Positions 1 to 6,328 of a DNA stretch of 15,594 bases are shown here, in pieces (the stretch's first letter is position 1; each line of letters begins with the position of its first letter). Below the pieces are notes generated by a model, which was given only the letters and a program-made list of their open reading frames with translations, ran no database searches and had not been told where the DNA came from. The position numbers and the translations under genes are program-made. The DNA comes from Candidatus Kerfeldbacteria bacterium CG08_land_8_20_14_0_20_43_14. Its GTDB lineage: Bacteria; Patescibacteriota; Patescibacteriia; PEXW01. The stretch covers positions 1-15,594 of the forward strand of contig PEXW01000037.1 of the NCBI GenBank assembly GCA_002774575.1. The letters are read 5' to 3'.

Positions 1-291
1 AATGGTTCCATTTGAATTGGAATATGCTGGCTCTTGAGTCCAATAAGAAAATAGGCCGGCTTTTGACAAGCCGGTTACTTGCAATTTGTCAGTCGGAAAG
101 CTGACCACGCCCTGGCTGGCATTCATGGCCTGATCTGAACTGGCCACAATAATGGAAATGGTTTTTGAACCACCAACGCTTAAAGAGGCGCTGCTGGGGC
201 TTAATGAAAGTCCAGCCGCGTTTGATTGACTTGGCCAAAGCCAGACAACCAGACTGGCAATGATTATAAATATGGAAAATATTTTTTTCAT
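1..291 (-). CDS. Cohesin-like secreted protein, third copy (partial, runs off left edge)
   Basis: Translating the minus strand from the ATG at 291-289 gives 97 residues with no stop before the window edge. A signal peptide (Lys-rich start, hydrophobic stretch IFSIFIIIASLVVWLW, probable cleavage after SNA) is followed by AGLSLSPSSASLSVGG and strands ending in FPTDKLQVTGLSKAGLFSYW. This is the same pattern as the N-terminal cohesin domains of the two other genes here (LLFSPASGSFTVGG, FPPQKLQVV, FISIW). Cohesins bind dockerins through a beta-sandwich, and roughly the first half of one domain is visible. The start overlaps the previous gene's stop in an ATGA (291-288), so the two are probably translationally coupled. 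The remaining domains and any membrane anchor lie outside the window. The cohesin assignment rests on similarity to its neighbours and is fairly confident. Confidence 0.75.
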   Translation of the reverse strand, partial: MKKIFSIFIIIASLVVWLWPSQSNAAGLSLSPSSASLSVGGSKTISIIVASSDQAMNASQGVVSFPTDKLQVTGLSKAGLFSYWTQEPAYSNSNGTI

Positions 292-1787
292 GACTTTTGG
301 TTTTGGTCTATATTCTCGAAATTTTGGGGATTAATAAAATTTGTTGCTTCTGGTTCTGGCGGGGCTTGCGGAATATCCCTCTCATCATTATAGGCGACTT
401 GCCGGTTTTCTGCTGGCTGTTCAGGCGCTTGATTTTGGCCTTGATCATGTTCAACCTGCTGCTGGATAGCGCTTTCTAAAGCCCGCGCCGCCACAATGGT
501 TTTGGCTAATTCAGATTCTTTTTGCAGGGTTTCCTGCTCTAATTTTTGAATGTCCTCAATTACATCTTTGGGTTTTCTGCGCCAGCGGGCAATCAGCCAG
601 ATCAATAAAATAATAATTAAAAGCCCGGCGCCAATTAAGGCGATATTGGTAAACAAAGTATTTTGCAACAAGGGCTTTTTGCCAATAGTCGGCCCGCCTG
701 AAGGAACTGAAACAGCAAAATCCAATTTGCCATCTGTTGAATTTCCAGCCTGATCAAAAGCCCTCACCACAACTTCGTATCGCCCGGCTTTCAGGTCTGG
801 CAGTCTGATGGGGCTGGTTTGCTCGGTGAAAAAAGGCGTGCCCTGGCTAGGGTCGTCCAAATATAAAATCTGCATTTCATAATGTTCAATGCCTGACATG
901 GCATCAGTGGTGAAAAATTTCAATTCAGCCCGGTTGCCTGGTTGAGGGTTGGCAGGATCCAAAACCGGCATGAAAGCGGCTGGCGCAGTGTTATCTAAAA
1001 GAACCGAATAATGGCTAGTGCCGCCCCAACTTTCCACCCTGGCTCTGACATGGAAATACCAACGCCCGTCTTTATCCGCTGTTACAGTCGTGGTTCTATT
1101 TATGGTCGCGTCGTCTCTTTCCAAAGGCGTGGTTTTGGAATTTTGATCAAAGGCATAGCTGTAACCGGTGGCATTGGCTATTTCATCCCATTCAAAATTC
1201 ACGGTTCGGTTCTGATACCAGGCATTTTGGTCAGGATGAGATGGCGAGGAAATAATTGGCCCTTCTGGCGCTGCCAGATTCAAAGTCAGAGTCGCGTCGC
1301 CACGCGAGGTCAGCAAATTCGTGCCTTGGCCGTCATTAGCCAAGACCTTGGAAGTATCAACAAAAGTCAGTTTAGCCTGACCCGGCGAAGTGGCGCGAAA
1401 AGTAATGGTACTGACTACGCCGGCGTCTGTAGTAATGCCGGGGTTTGGCACGCCGCCTTGAAAGGAAATTGTGCCGGCTGTGTTGGAATAAGTCGGCTGA
1501 TCAACCCAGATGGAAATAAAAGAGGTGCCGGCGCTTGGATTAACCACCTGAAGTTTTTGCGGCGGAAACTTAATATCGGCTTTTACCGCGTTTATGGCTT
1601 TTTTGCTGGTGTTAACGATTATGGAAATATTAAAAGTCCCGCCAACCGTAAAACTGCCGCTGGCCGGGCTGAATAACAAACTGGTGCCATCCGCGGCGTA
1701 AACATTCTGATTACCAAAGCCAAAAATACCTCCTGCCAACAGGCTGATAAGTAAACCCTTAAATACCAATCTATGTCCATTCGCCAT
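288..1787 (-). CDS. Cohesin-domain membrane protein with long cytoplasmic coiled-coil tail
   Basis: 499 aa. A signal peptide (about 1-31, cleavage near VYA-AD) is followed by a cohesin-type domain (about 35-170). Visible landmarks are SLLFSPASGSFTVGGTF, FPPQKLQVV, a GTISFQGGVPNPG segment, and STITFRA plus LANDGQGTNLL near its end. A second beta domain (about 180-268) opens with SSPSHPDQNAWYQN, a linker signature common in CPR surface proteins. An Ig-like domain (about 270-360) ends in VRAFDQAGNSTDG. A transmembrane helix (about 380-401) with the positive flank RWRRKPKD follows. The last ~97 residues should be cytoplasmic: a predicted coiled coil (about 408-448) and a Gln/Pro/Glu-rich tail. 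The likely role is membrane-anchored capture of the dockerin protein encoded at 3133-4005 (inference). No Shine-Dalgarno precedes the ATG. The gene lies downstream of the double-hairpin repeat and overlaps the next cohesin-like gene by 4 bases. Confidence 0.85.
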   Translation of the reverse strand: MANGHRLVFKGLLISLLAGGIFGFGNQNVYAADGTSLLFSPASGSFTVGGTFNISIIVNTSKKAINAVKADIKFPPQKLQVVNPSAGTSFISIWVDQPTYSNTAGTISFQGGVPNPGITTDAGVVSTITFRATSPGQAKLTFVDTSKVLANDGQGTNLLTSRGDATLTLNLAAPEGPIISSPSHPDQNAWYQNRTVNFEWDEIANATGYSYAFDQNSKTTPLERDDATINRTTTVTADKDGRWYFHVRARVESWGGTSHYSVLLDNTAPAAFMPVLDPANPQPGNRAELKFFTTDAMSGIEHYEMQILYLDDPSQGTPFFTEQTSPIRLPDLKAGRYEVVVRAFDQAGNSTDGKLDFAVSVPSGGPTIGKKPLLQNTLFTNIALIGAGLLIIILLIWLIARWRRKPKDVIEDIQKLEQETLQKESELAKTIVAARALESAIQQQVEHDQGQNQAPEQPAENRQVAYNDERDIPQAPPEPEATNFINPQNFENIDQNQKS

Positions 1788-1793
1788 GTAATC

Positions 1794-1799
1794 AGTATA
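1794..1799 (-). promoter_or_regulatory. Possible -10 box before the second cohesin gene
   Basis: Reading the minus strand, TATACT lies seven bases upstream of the ATG at 1787, after an AT-rich stretch. No good -35 is found 16-18 bases further up (the nearest is TATTAA). If it is used, the transcript would be nearly leaderless. It would let the gene escape termination at the repeat just upstream. Weak evidence. Confidence 0.2.
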
Positions 1800-1834
1800 C
1801 TTAAAAAATTAATTATTTAATAATTTGATTAAAA

Positions 1835-1951
1835 CCCCCCTCTCCCTCTGGGAGAGGGGCGGGGGTGAGGATTGCTCGGAAATATTCAAGGAGTAATTTT
1901 TTCAGTCAACCTCACCCGCCTCCGGCACCCTCTCCTTTATAGGAGAGGGGG
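1835..1951. repeat. REP/BIME-like double-hairpin repeat between two cohesin genes
   Basis: The 198-bp gap between the cohesin genes (1788-1986) holds a nested inverted structure. Hairpin 1 has a perfect 10-bp stem (CCCCTCTCCC 1837-1846, GGGAGAGGGG 1850-1859, loop TCT). Hairpin 2 has the stem CCCTCTCC (1928-1935) with GGAGAGGG (1942-1949). Between them GGGTGAGG (1863-1870) faces its reverse complement CCTCACCC (1910-1917). Two related palindromes in opposite orientation, each with a conserved flank, is the layout of a bacterial interspersed mosaic element made from two REP units. Such units are typically moved by TnpA-REP (RAYT) transposases; none is in the window. The GC-rich element contrasts with its AT-rich surroundings. 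On the minus strand hairpin 1 is followed by GGTTTTAATC, so partial transcription termination is possible. Confidence 0.7.
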
Positions 1952-1986
1952 AAAGATTACTTCAAATTGATCCAATTAACAGGAAA

Positions 1987-3129
1987 TTACTTTGCTAAAT
2001 TATTTTTTCGGCTCTTCCTCCTCAAAACCAGCCTGACAACCAGTAAAATCAGGGCTCCCAGGCCAGCAGCAATAGTCCAATATATGTTGAAATTTTTGGC
2101 AACGCTTGGGCTGGCTGCCGGAATAGTTACTTCCTGCATATTTCCGGCAGAATCATAAGCTTTTATGATAATTGCTTGGCTTTGCTTCTGGTCTTTTAGG
2201 ATATACGGACTTGTGGCGTTTTCCGTAATTTGGTCGCCCTCAATTATTTGGTATTTAGCAATTTGAGAAATCCCGTCTTTTGAACTAAAAACCAAAACCA
2301 ATTTGTCTGGCGCCACATCTCTGGTCAATTTATAAATAATCGGCTCTGGCTGGGTAGAATCGATCTGCACTCTTCGGCGGATTGGCTCTGCCCATTTATC
2401 ATTTGGCAGGCGCTCCTTAAGAATAAAGTAATGAATTCCGTCTTCTGTGTTGGCAAAACTGATTTCCCCGGTTCTGACTGCAAATCTTTCATCAGGCAAA
2501 GCCGCCGGATCAGAGCTGAAAACATAAACGTACATGGCGTCTTTGGCAACATTCCAGGTGAATTTTACTTCTTTGGATTTGTACCAAGTATTTTCATCCG
2601 GATGGGTCGGGGACAATAAATCCAGGGTTGAAGTCGGGACCTGAACTGTGATAGCGCCGCCTTTAACAGTCAAATTTGCTTTGGTGCCCAGACCGTCATT
2701 CAAATACACGCCCGAAGTGCCGCTGTCAATGTCGATTTTTGTTAAACCCAAACTTTTTCCTTTAAAAACCAAAGTCAGAACTTTTCCATTAACCGCGTAG
2801 CTGCCGTTTGGCGCGCCGCCGGCAAAAGTGATTACTCCGGCAGTTGTATCAGCTTTAGGCTCTTCGGGCCAGAGGCTGAAAAACGAACCAGCCTTGGAAG
2901 CTTCCACAAATTCCAAAATTTGAGGATCATAAGTAATACGGCCTTGCACCACGTTAATTATTTGTTTTTCGCTGTCCAGCCTGACCTCGGCCACCACGGT
3001 TTGATTTTGATCCACAGTGTCATGTTCCGGGGAAACAAAAAGAATCGCGGCCTGGGCGGACTTATGAAAAATCAAAACCCCTGAAACAACCGCTGCGAAA
3101 AGAAAAAAATTGAATAGTTTATTTTTCAT
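1987..3129 (-). CDS. Cohesin-domain membrane protein
   Basis: 380 aa. A signal peptide (about 1-27, cleavage near AQA-A) precedes a cohesin-type domain (about 28-165). Its landmarks are ILFVSPEHDTVDQNQTV, the ITYDPQILEFVEA strand, a GVITFAGGAPNGS segment and VYLNDGLGT. These line up one for one with the 499-aa cohesin protein downstream. A linker domain beginning LLSPTHPDENTWYKSK (about 172-258) follows, then an Ig-like domain ending IKAYDSAGN (about 260-337). A C-terminal transmembrane helix (about 349-367) is followed by a short basic tail (RRKSRKNN). The topology is outside domains with a short cytoplasmic tail. The gene starts three bases after the stop of the dockerin gene, so the pair is almost certainly co-translated. 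That makes the dockerin protein the obvious partner (inference from family behaviour). The start has no Shine-Dalgarno; coupling probably supplies ribosomes. Confidence 0.87.
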   Translation of the reverse strand: MKNKLFNFFLFAAVVSGVLIFHKSAQAAILFVSPEHDTVDQNQTVVAEVRLDSEKQIINVVQGRITYDPQILEFVEASKAGSFFSLWPEEPKADTTAGVITFAGGAPNGSYAVNGKVLTLVFKGKSLGLTKIDIDSGTSGVYLNDGLGTKANLTVKGGAITVQVPTSTLDLLSPTHPDENTWYKSKEVKFTWNVAKDAMYVYVFSSDPAALPDERFAVRTGEISFANTEDGIHYFILKERLPNDKWAEPIRRRVQIDSTQPEPIIYKLTRDVAPDKLVLVFSSKDGISQIAKYQIIEGDQITENATSPYILKDQKQSQAIIIKAYDSAGNMQEVTIPAASPSVAKNFNIYWTIAAGLGALILLVVRLVLRRKSRKNNLAK

Positions 3130-3132
3130 AAA

Positions 3133-4005
3133 TCATTTAGGCCCGGTCCAATAGTAAAGCATAATGCTAAAGTCAATTATATTAACAATGCCGTCGGAGT
3201 TAATATCCGCCCTGACATTCTTCGGATTCCGCTGGTTCCAGTAATACAGCAAAATACTAAAATCAACTATATCAACTTCGCCGTCGCAATTTAAGTCGCC
3301 TTTGGTTTTATCCGCGCATTTCTCCGTGGTGGCAACTTGGAAACTAACCGTGTTGCTGAATTCCGAAACTGAACCGTCCGGATCCGTAGCTTTGGATTTA
3401 GCCTCATGGCTGCCGATTTTCAAGTCGCTGGCCTGGAATTGCTTTGACCAGGCGCCGGAAGTATTCGCAGTTACATCAAAAGAATGCTGGGTTTCTGAAC
3501 TGATATATACGCTGACTGTACTGCTCGGACTGGTTACGCCAAGTAGGGTTATGGTTTCCCCCAAACGGGCCTGGGTTTTGTCCGCTTCAATTGTCGGGCC
3601 TAAAAAAATCCCGGTTATGGTAATTGTGGTGCCGGTAGTCAGGGTAACGGCAAAACTCATGGCCGGGCCTTCACGCCCATCCTTATCTTTGCCCGAAACG
3701 TTGAAAGTGTACGAACCAGCGCTTAAACTTCCTATGGTTACATCAAACCTGGCTGAAGGGTCTGCCGGTACTGCCACAGCCAATACCCCGTCTTTTAAAA
3801 TTGTTACGGTTGAAGAGGGATAAGCAATGCCTTTAAAAACCACGGCAGTAATCGGCGTTTCTTGGGGAGTCTGGCTGGGCACTGTGGCTGAAATCGAAAT
3901 AATATCCAAAGAATCTGCCAATGCCGGCTGGAAGAGCAAACAAAAAATACCCAAAACTGCGCTGATTTTTATTAACCATCTAAAACGACTGGCTTTGGTC
4001 ACCAT
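3133..4005 (-). CDS. Secreted type I dockerin protein with two Ig-like domains
   Basis: 290 aa. A signal peptide (1-30, ends PALA-D) is followed by two Ig-like beta domains. The first (about 35-125) contains GIAYPSSTVTILKDG and GSYTFNVSGKDKDGREG. The second (about 130-225) contains GVTSPSSTVSVYISS and GSHEAKSKATDPDGS. The C-terminal dockerin (about 230-288) has two calcium-binding F-hands. Repeat 1 has D237, N239, D241, D245 and D248. Repeat 2 has D267, N269, D271, N275 and D278. Both are followed by FSI(L/M)LYYW. All canonical calcium positions are present, so binding should be intact. There is no catalytic domain and no membrane helix other than the signal peptide, so surface retention probably depends on a cohesin. 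It lies 6 bases after the WxLIP-like gene and 3 bases before a cohesin gene. It could be a structural adaptor linking cohesin-bearing anchors. The ligand of its Ig domains is unknown. Confidence 0.9.
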   Translation of the reverse strand: MVTKASRFRWLIKISAVLGIFCLLFQPALADSLDIISISATVPSQTPQETPITAVVFKGIAYPSSTVTILKDGVLAVAVPADPSARFDVTIGSLSAGSYTFNVSGKDKDGREGPAMSFAVTLTTGTTITITGIFLGPTIEADKTQARLGETITLLGVTSPSSTVSVYISSETQHSFDVTANTSGAWSKQFQASDLKIGSHEAKSKATDPDGSVSEFSNTVSFQVATTEKCADKTKGDLNCDGEVDIVDFSILLYYWNQRNPKNVRADINSDGIVNIIDFSIMLYYWTGPK

Positions 4006-4011
4006 GATAAA

Positions 4012-5088
4012 TTATTTTTCTTTTAAAACCTGGCCTTCGCCTGACTTTCCAGCCTTTTTAATAATCCAGCGGTTATATTTCTTAATAAGCAAAATTATCA
4101 GTATTACCAAAATGATTATAATCACTAACCAGACAATGATGATGTGGATTGGAAATACCCAAAAAGTCGTTGCCGCGGATAGGCTGAAAGATTTTTCCAC
4201 GCCCGCTTGGATGTTCAGCCTGGCTGTATATTTTCCAAAAGCGAAATTATTTTTTTCATTTTGGTAGGCCTGCCAGAATTTGTCCCAGCCGTTACTGGCA
4301 GACTGCTCAAGCTGGGCTTTTTGCCAAACCTCTTTTTCATAAGTTCGGGTTGTATTTGGCAAAACATAGCCATTTTCCGTATTAAAGTTTAATTTGGCCG
4401 AAAATCGGTTGAGGATATTATACACAGCAATTTCCCCAACGGGTTTCAAATGAATATTGCCGGTATTCTGCAAATCCGTTATGAAGCCTACTGGCAAGCT
4501 GTAATAAAATGATTTGTTTCCAGAGGTTTTAAAATTCTGAATAACGCCTGCTTCAAATGCCCCTGCCCCGTCCACTCTGACCAACATCAAAGAACCAACA
4601 GCTGAAGTTACGGCAATGGTTCCGCCCTGACTATTCTTATCGTCCGGAGGGTTATTGGAAAAAAGTACAACTCCATAATGACCGCCTGGCGCGGCTGACT
4701 CTGGCACATCAACTGTAATCGGTATGGTATATCGACCTTTAGCTTCCAAAGTGATGGGACCCGTGGGGACCTTAATCCAAGAACTAATATCTTCCTTAGG
4801 CGCATCAAGATTAATTTCCGGTACTCCTGCTTCTTTGCCAGCCGTAAAATTAGCCGCATTACAATAAATTACAATAGAATTTTGTTCATCCGGATTATAA
4901 AGTTTGATTTCCACTTCCGCCTTTTGCCCCCGGTTCACTCCAAACTCCATGATGGGCGGGCTTATGGTCAAAGCATAACCCGCGGCTTTCACGGTCTTAG
5001 CTAAACCAAAACTAAAAATCGCTAAAATAAAGAGGCTGCATAATAGCCCTATTGTTTTTTTATAGTTTTGATATCTAAAATAATTCAT
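4012..5088 (-). CDS. WxLIP/DUF916-like cell-surface protein with C-terminal membrane anchor
   Basis: 358 aa. A signal peptide (about 1-36, cleavage near VKA-A) is followed by YALTISPPIMEFGVNRGQ. This is a typical opening of the DUF916-type beta domain, which continues with EVEIKLYNPDEQ, the SSWIKVP strand, the VDVPESAAPGGHYGVVLFS segment and SAVGSLMLVRVDG (about 38-175). A second beta domain (about 178-305) contains a DLQNTGNIHLKPVGEI strand pair. A transmembrane helix (about 312-335, almost all Ile/Leu/Val) ends in a basic cytoplasmic tail. In Gram-positive bacteria such WxL-interacting proteins attach WxL proteins to the wall. Here the gene directly follows a protein whose C-terminal module is shared with the giant protein, suggesting an analogous anchoring job (inference). 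It leads the dockerin-cohesin run. Its start lies two bases after a hairpin arm and has no Shine-Dalgarno. Confidence 0.8.
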   Translation of the reverse strand: MNYFRYQNYKKTIGLLCSLFILAIFSFGLAKTVKAAGYALTISPPIMEFGVNRGQKAEVEIKLYNPDEQNSIVIYCNAANFTAGKEAGVPEINLDAPKEDISSWIKVPTGPITLEAKGRYTIPITVDVPESAAPGGHYGVVLFSNNPPDDKNSQGGTIAVTSAVGSLMLVRVDGAGAFEAGVIQNFKTSGNKSFYYSLPVGFITDLQNTGNIHLKPVGEIAVYNILNRFSAKLNFNTENGYVLPNTTRTYEKEVWQKAQLEQSASNGWDKFWQAYQNEKNNFAFGKYTARLNIQAGVEKSFSLSAATTFWVFPIHIIIVWLVIIIILVILIILLIKKYNRWIIKKAGKSGEGQVLKEK

Positions 5089-5090
5089 TT

Positions 5091-5131
5091 ATCTGTTTTA
5101 GACAAGCAACAAACAGATTTTCTATCTGTTT
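5091..5131 (-). promoter_or_regulatory. Three-arm alternative hairpin in the leader of the WxLIP-like gene
   Basis: The 74-bp gap (5089-5162) contains one 8-base arm three times. On the plus strand ATCTGTTT is at 5091-5098 and 5124-5131, and its reverse complement AAACAGAT is at 5111-5118. On the minus-strand RNA the middle arm can pair either with the upstream arm (5-base loop) or with the downstream arm (12-base loop). The downstream arm ends two bases before the ATG at 5088. The second fold would therefore cover the ribosome-entry region. The stems are AT-rich and no strong U-run follows, so this may be an attenuator rather than a terminator. Function is inferred. Confidence 0.45.
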
Positions 5132-5162
5132 AAATTCCCCCTAAGCAAACTTCAGAATGCGT

Positions 5163-5609
5163 TTAGAACCTGGCCGTGGTTACCACTGTGGCATTGCTGT
5201 GATAACTGCCAGCAGCGGATGCCGCGGTAATGCTGGCCAAAAAGCAAAGCGTGGTTGTTTCTGAAGCAGTGGGCGTGGCACTGGCTGCAAAAGCTTGAAA
5301 AACCGTGGTTAAAGCCGTGGCATTAGAAGTTGTAGCGGTATTTGAACAGGCGGTCGGACTCCATTGAGCAATAGTATTACCAGCTTGTGAAGAAGAAGCT
5401 CCGTATTCAGCGGTGCCGGCTGCAATTGTGCCGCCTGCGGTGTCCGCAATCGTATCTGTGCCAGAAGTTAAAGTGTCATCATATTTCACCATGGAAATAT
5501 AGCCGCCGCTGGCATTGGTGCCAATCTGGCTGGTTATGCCGGCTTGATTGACTGTTGCCGCGGCTAAAATTCCCAAAGCCGCAGTATTGCCGCTTAGCAA
5601 CACCGATAA
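5163..5609 (-). repeat. Copy 1 of a 447-bp coding repeat (C-terminal surface module)
   Basis: The last 148 codons plus stop of the 357-aa gene match the end of the giant gene (7943-8389) in the same orientation. The bases nearest the stop are almost identical. Both copies run through the protein terminus, which marks the module as a C-terminal attachment or sorting unit. The similarity fades upstream of the TLSVLLSGN start. Confidence 0.85.
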
Positions 5610-6236
5610 AGTTGGGGTAACCGCAGCTGTTACGGCAACTTGATCGCTGGCAATTATTGAAGTGGCTAAAGTACCGGTATCAATATCTGAAGTTCCATTA
5701 TTGGTTTTCACTGATACTTGAATATTATTAGCGGCTGAACTGGTAGTACCAATAACAGTTGAACTGGCCATTGCCACTCTAACGCCGTATTTTGTCCCGG
5801 CTGTAAGGTCATCAACTCCGCTGATGGTAAAAGTATCCGGGGTTTGAGTGCAAGCGCCCGTCTTAGTCGTTCCGGGCAGAACTGTGGCGCTTTCCGATCC
5901 TCCTGTTGGATCAGTAATGCCAGTTATGACCAAATCCCCAGTACCGACTGTGCGGCACCATTTAGTGTTGTGCTCGGCCGCGGTGGGAAAATAAAAAATT
6001 ACTTTATTAACACCTGAACCGCCGGAAACATTAGTCGCGGGCGTAAAAAATAATTCAAATTGCACGCCGGTCGTGATATCAGCCTGCTGACGATTCAGAT
6101 ATAATCTCAAAACCGTCATGGTGGCGGCGTTAGTCGCTCTTGGCATGGCAAATGGCAAGACCAAAGCTAAAATACTAACCAAAACCAAAGCTAACTGTCT
6201 GGCTTTTTTGGTTTTTTTAGAAAAAATGGTTTTCAT
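5163..6236 (-). CDS. Secreted surface protein sharing its C-terminal module with the giant protein
   Basis: 357 aa. A long basic signal peptide (about 1-37: KKTKKARQ, then LALVLVSILALVLPFAMP, cleavage near TNA-A) is followed by an N-terminal beta domain (about 38-205). This domain contains LRLYLNRQQADITTGVQFELFFTP and VNKVIFYFPTAAEHN, a type seen in CPR and archaeal surface proteins of unknown function. The C-terminal 148 residues (210-357) match the last 148 of the 2462-aa protein without gaps. My hand count is 27 differences, about 82% identity. The module keeps two Cys (in ACSN and LCF) that could form a disulfide, and ends exactly in TTARF. There is no LPxTG motif and no C-terminal membrane helix. 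The gene has its own near-consensus promoter, which fits an abundant surface subunit (inference). It lies just upstream of the WxLIP-like gene. Biochemical function is unknown. Confidence 0.8.
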   Translation of the reverse strand: MKTIFSKKTKKARQLALVLVSILALVLPFAMPRATNAATMTVLRLYLNRQQADITTGVQFELFFTPATNVSGGSGVNKVIFYFPTAAEHNTKWCRTVGTGDLVITGITDPTGGSESATVLPGTTKTGACTQTPDTFTISGVDDLTAGTKYGVRVAMASSTVIGTTSSAANNIQVSVKTNNGTSDIDTGTLATSIIASDQVAVTAAVTPTLSVLLSGNTAALGILAAATVNQAGITSQIGTNASGGYISMVKYDDTLTSGTDTIADTAGGTIAAGTAEYGASSSQAGNTIAQWSPTACSNTATTSNATALTTVFQAFAASATPTASETTTLCFLASITAASAAGSYHSNATVVTTARF

Positions 6237-6279
6237 ATGTTTTCTAATTTAATGATATTTTATTTTCATTTGCGCAATT

Positions 6280-6308
6280 ATTATAGCACACATTTCAGCT
6301 TATGGCAA
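6280..6308 (-). promoter_or_regulatory. Strong sigma70-type promoter for the 357-aa surface protein
   Basis: Reading the minus strand, -35 TTGCCA (6308-6303) is separated by exactly 17 bases from a perfect -10 TATAAT (6285-6280), which also carries an extended TGC. The predicted transcript starts near 6273, giving a leader of about 37 bases before the ATG at 6236. No Shine-Dalgarno is seen; only an A-rich stretch precedes the start. This is the best promoter in the window. Confidence 0.75.
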
Positions 6309-6328
6309 CTCTTTTTTGAATTCAGGCT

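Noticed and set aside
1837..1859. Hairpin 1 as a simple intrinsic terminator
   Set aside because: It is one half of a larger mirrored element and has only a short T-run on the minus strand, so a REP/BIME-like origin explains more of the sequence.
288..5088. Alternative genetic code with TGA read as Gly
   Set aside because: TGA stops at 288-290 and 3133-3135 end proteins at sensible places, directly at the next start codons.
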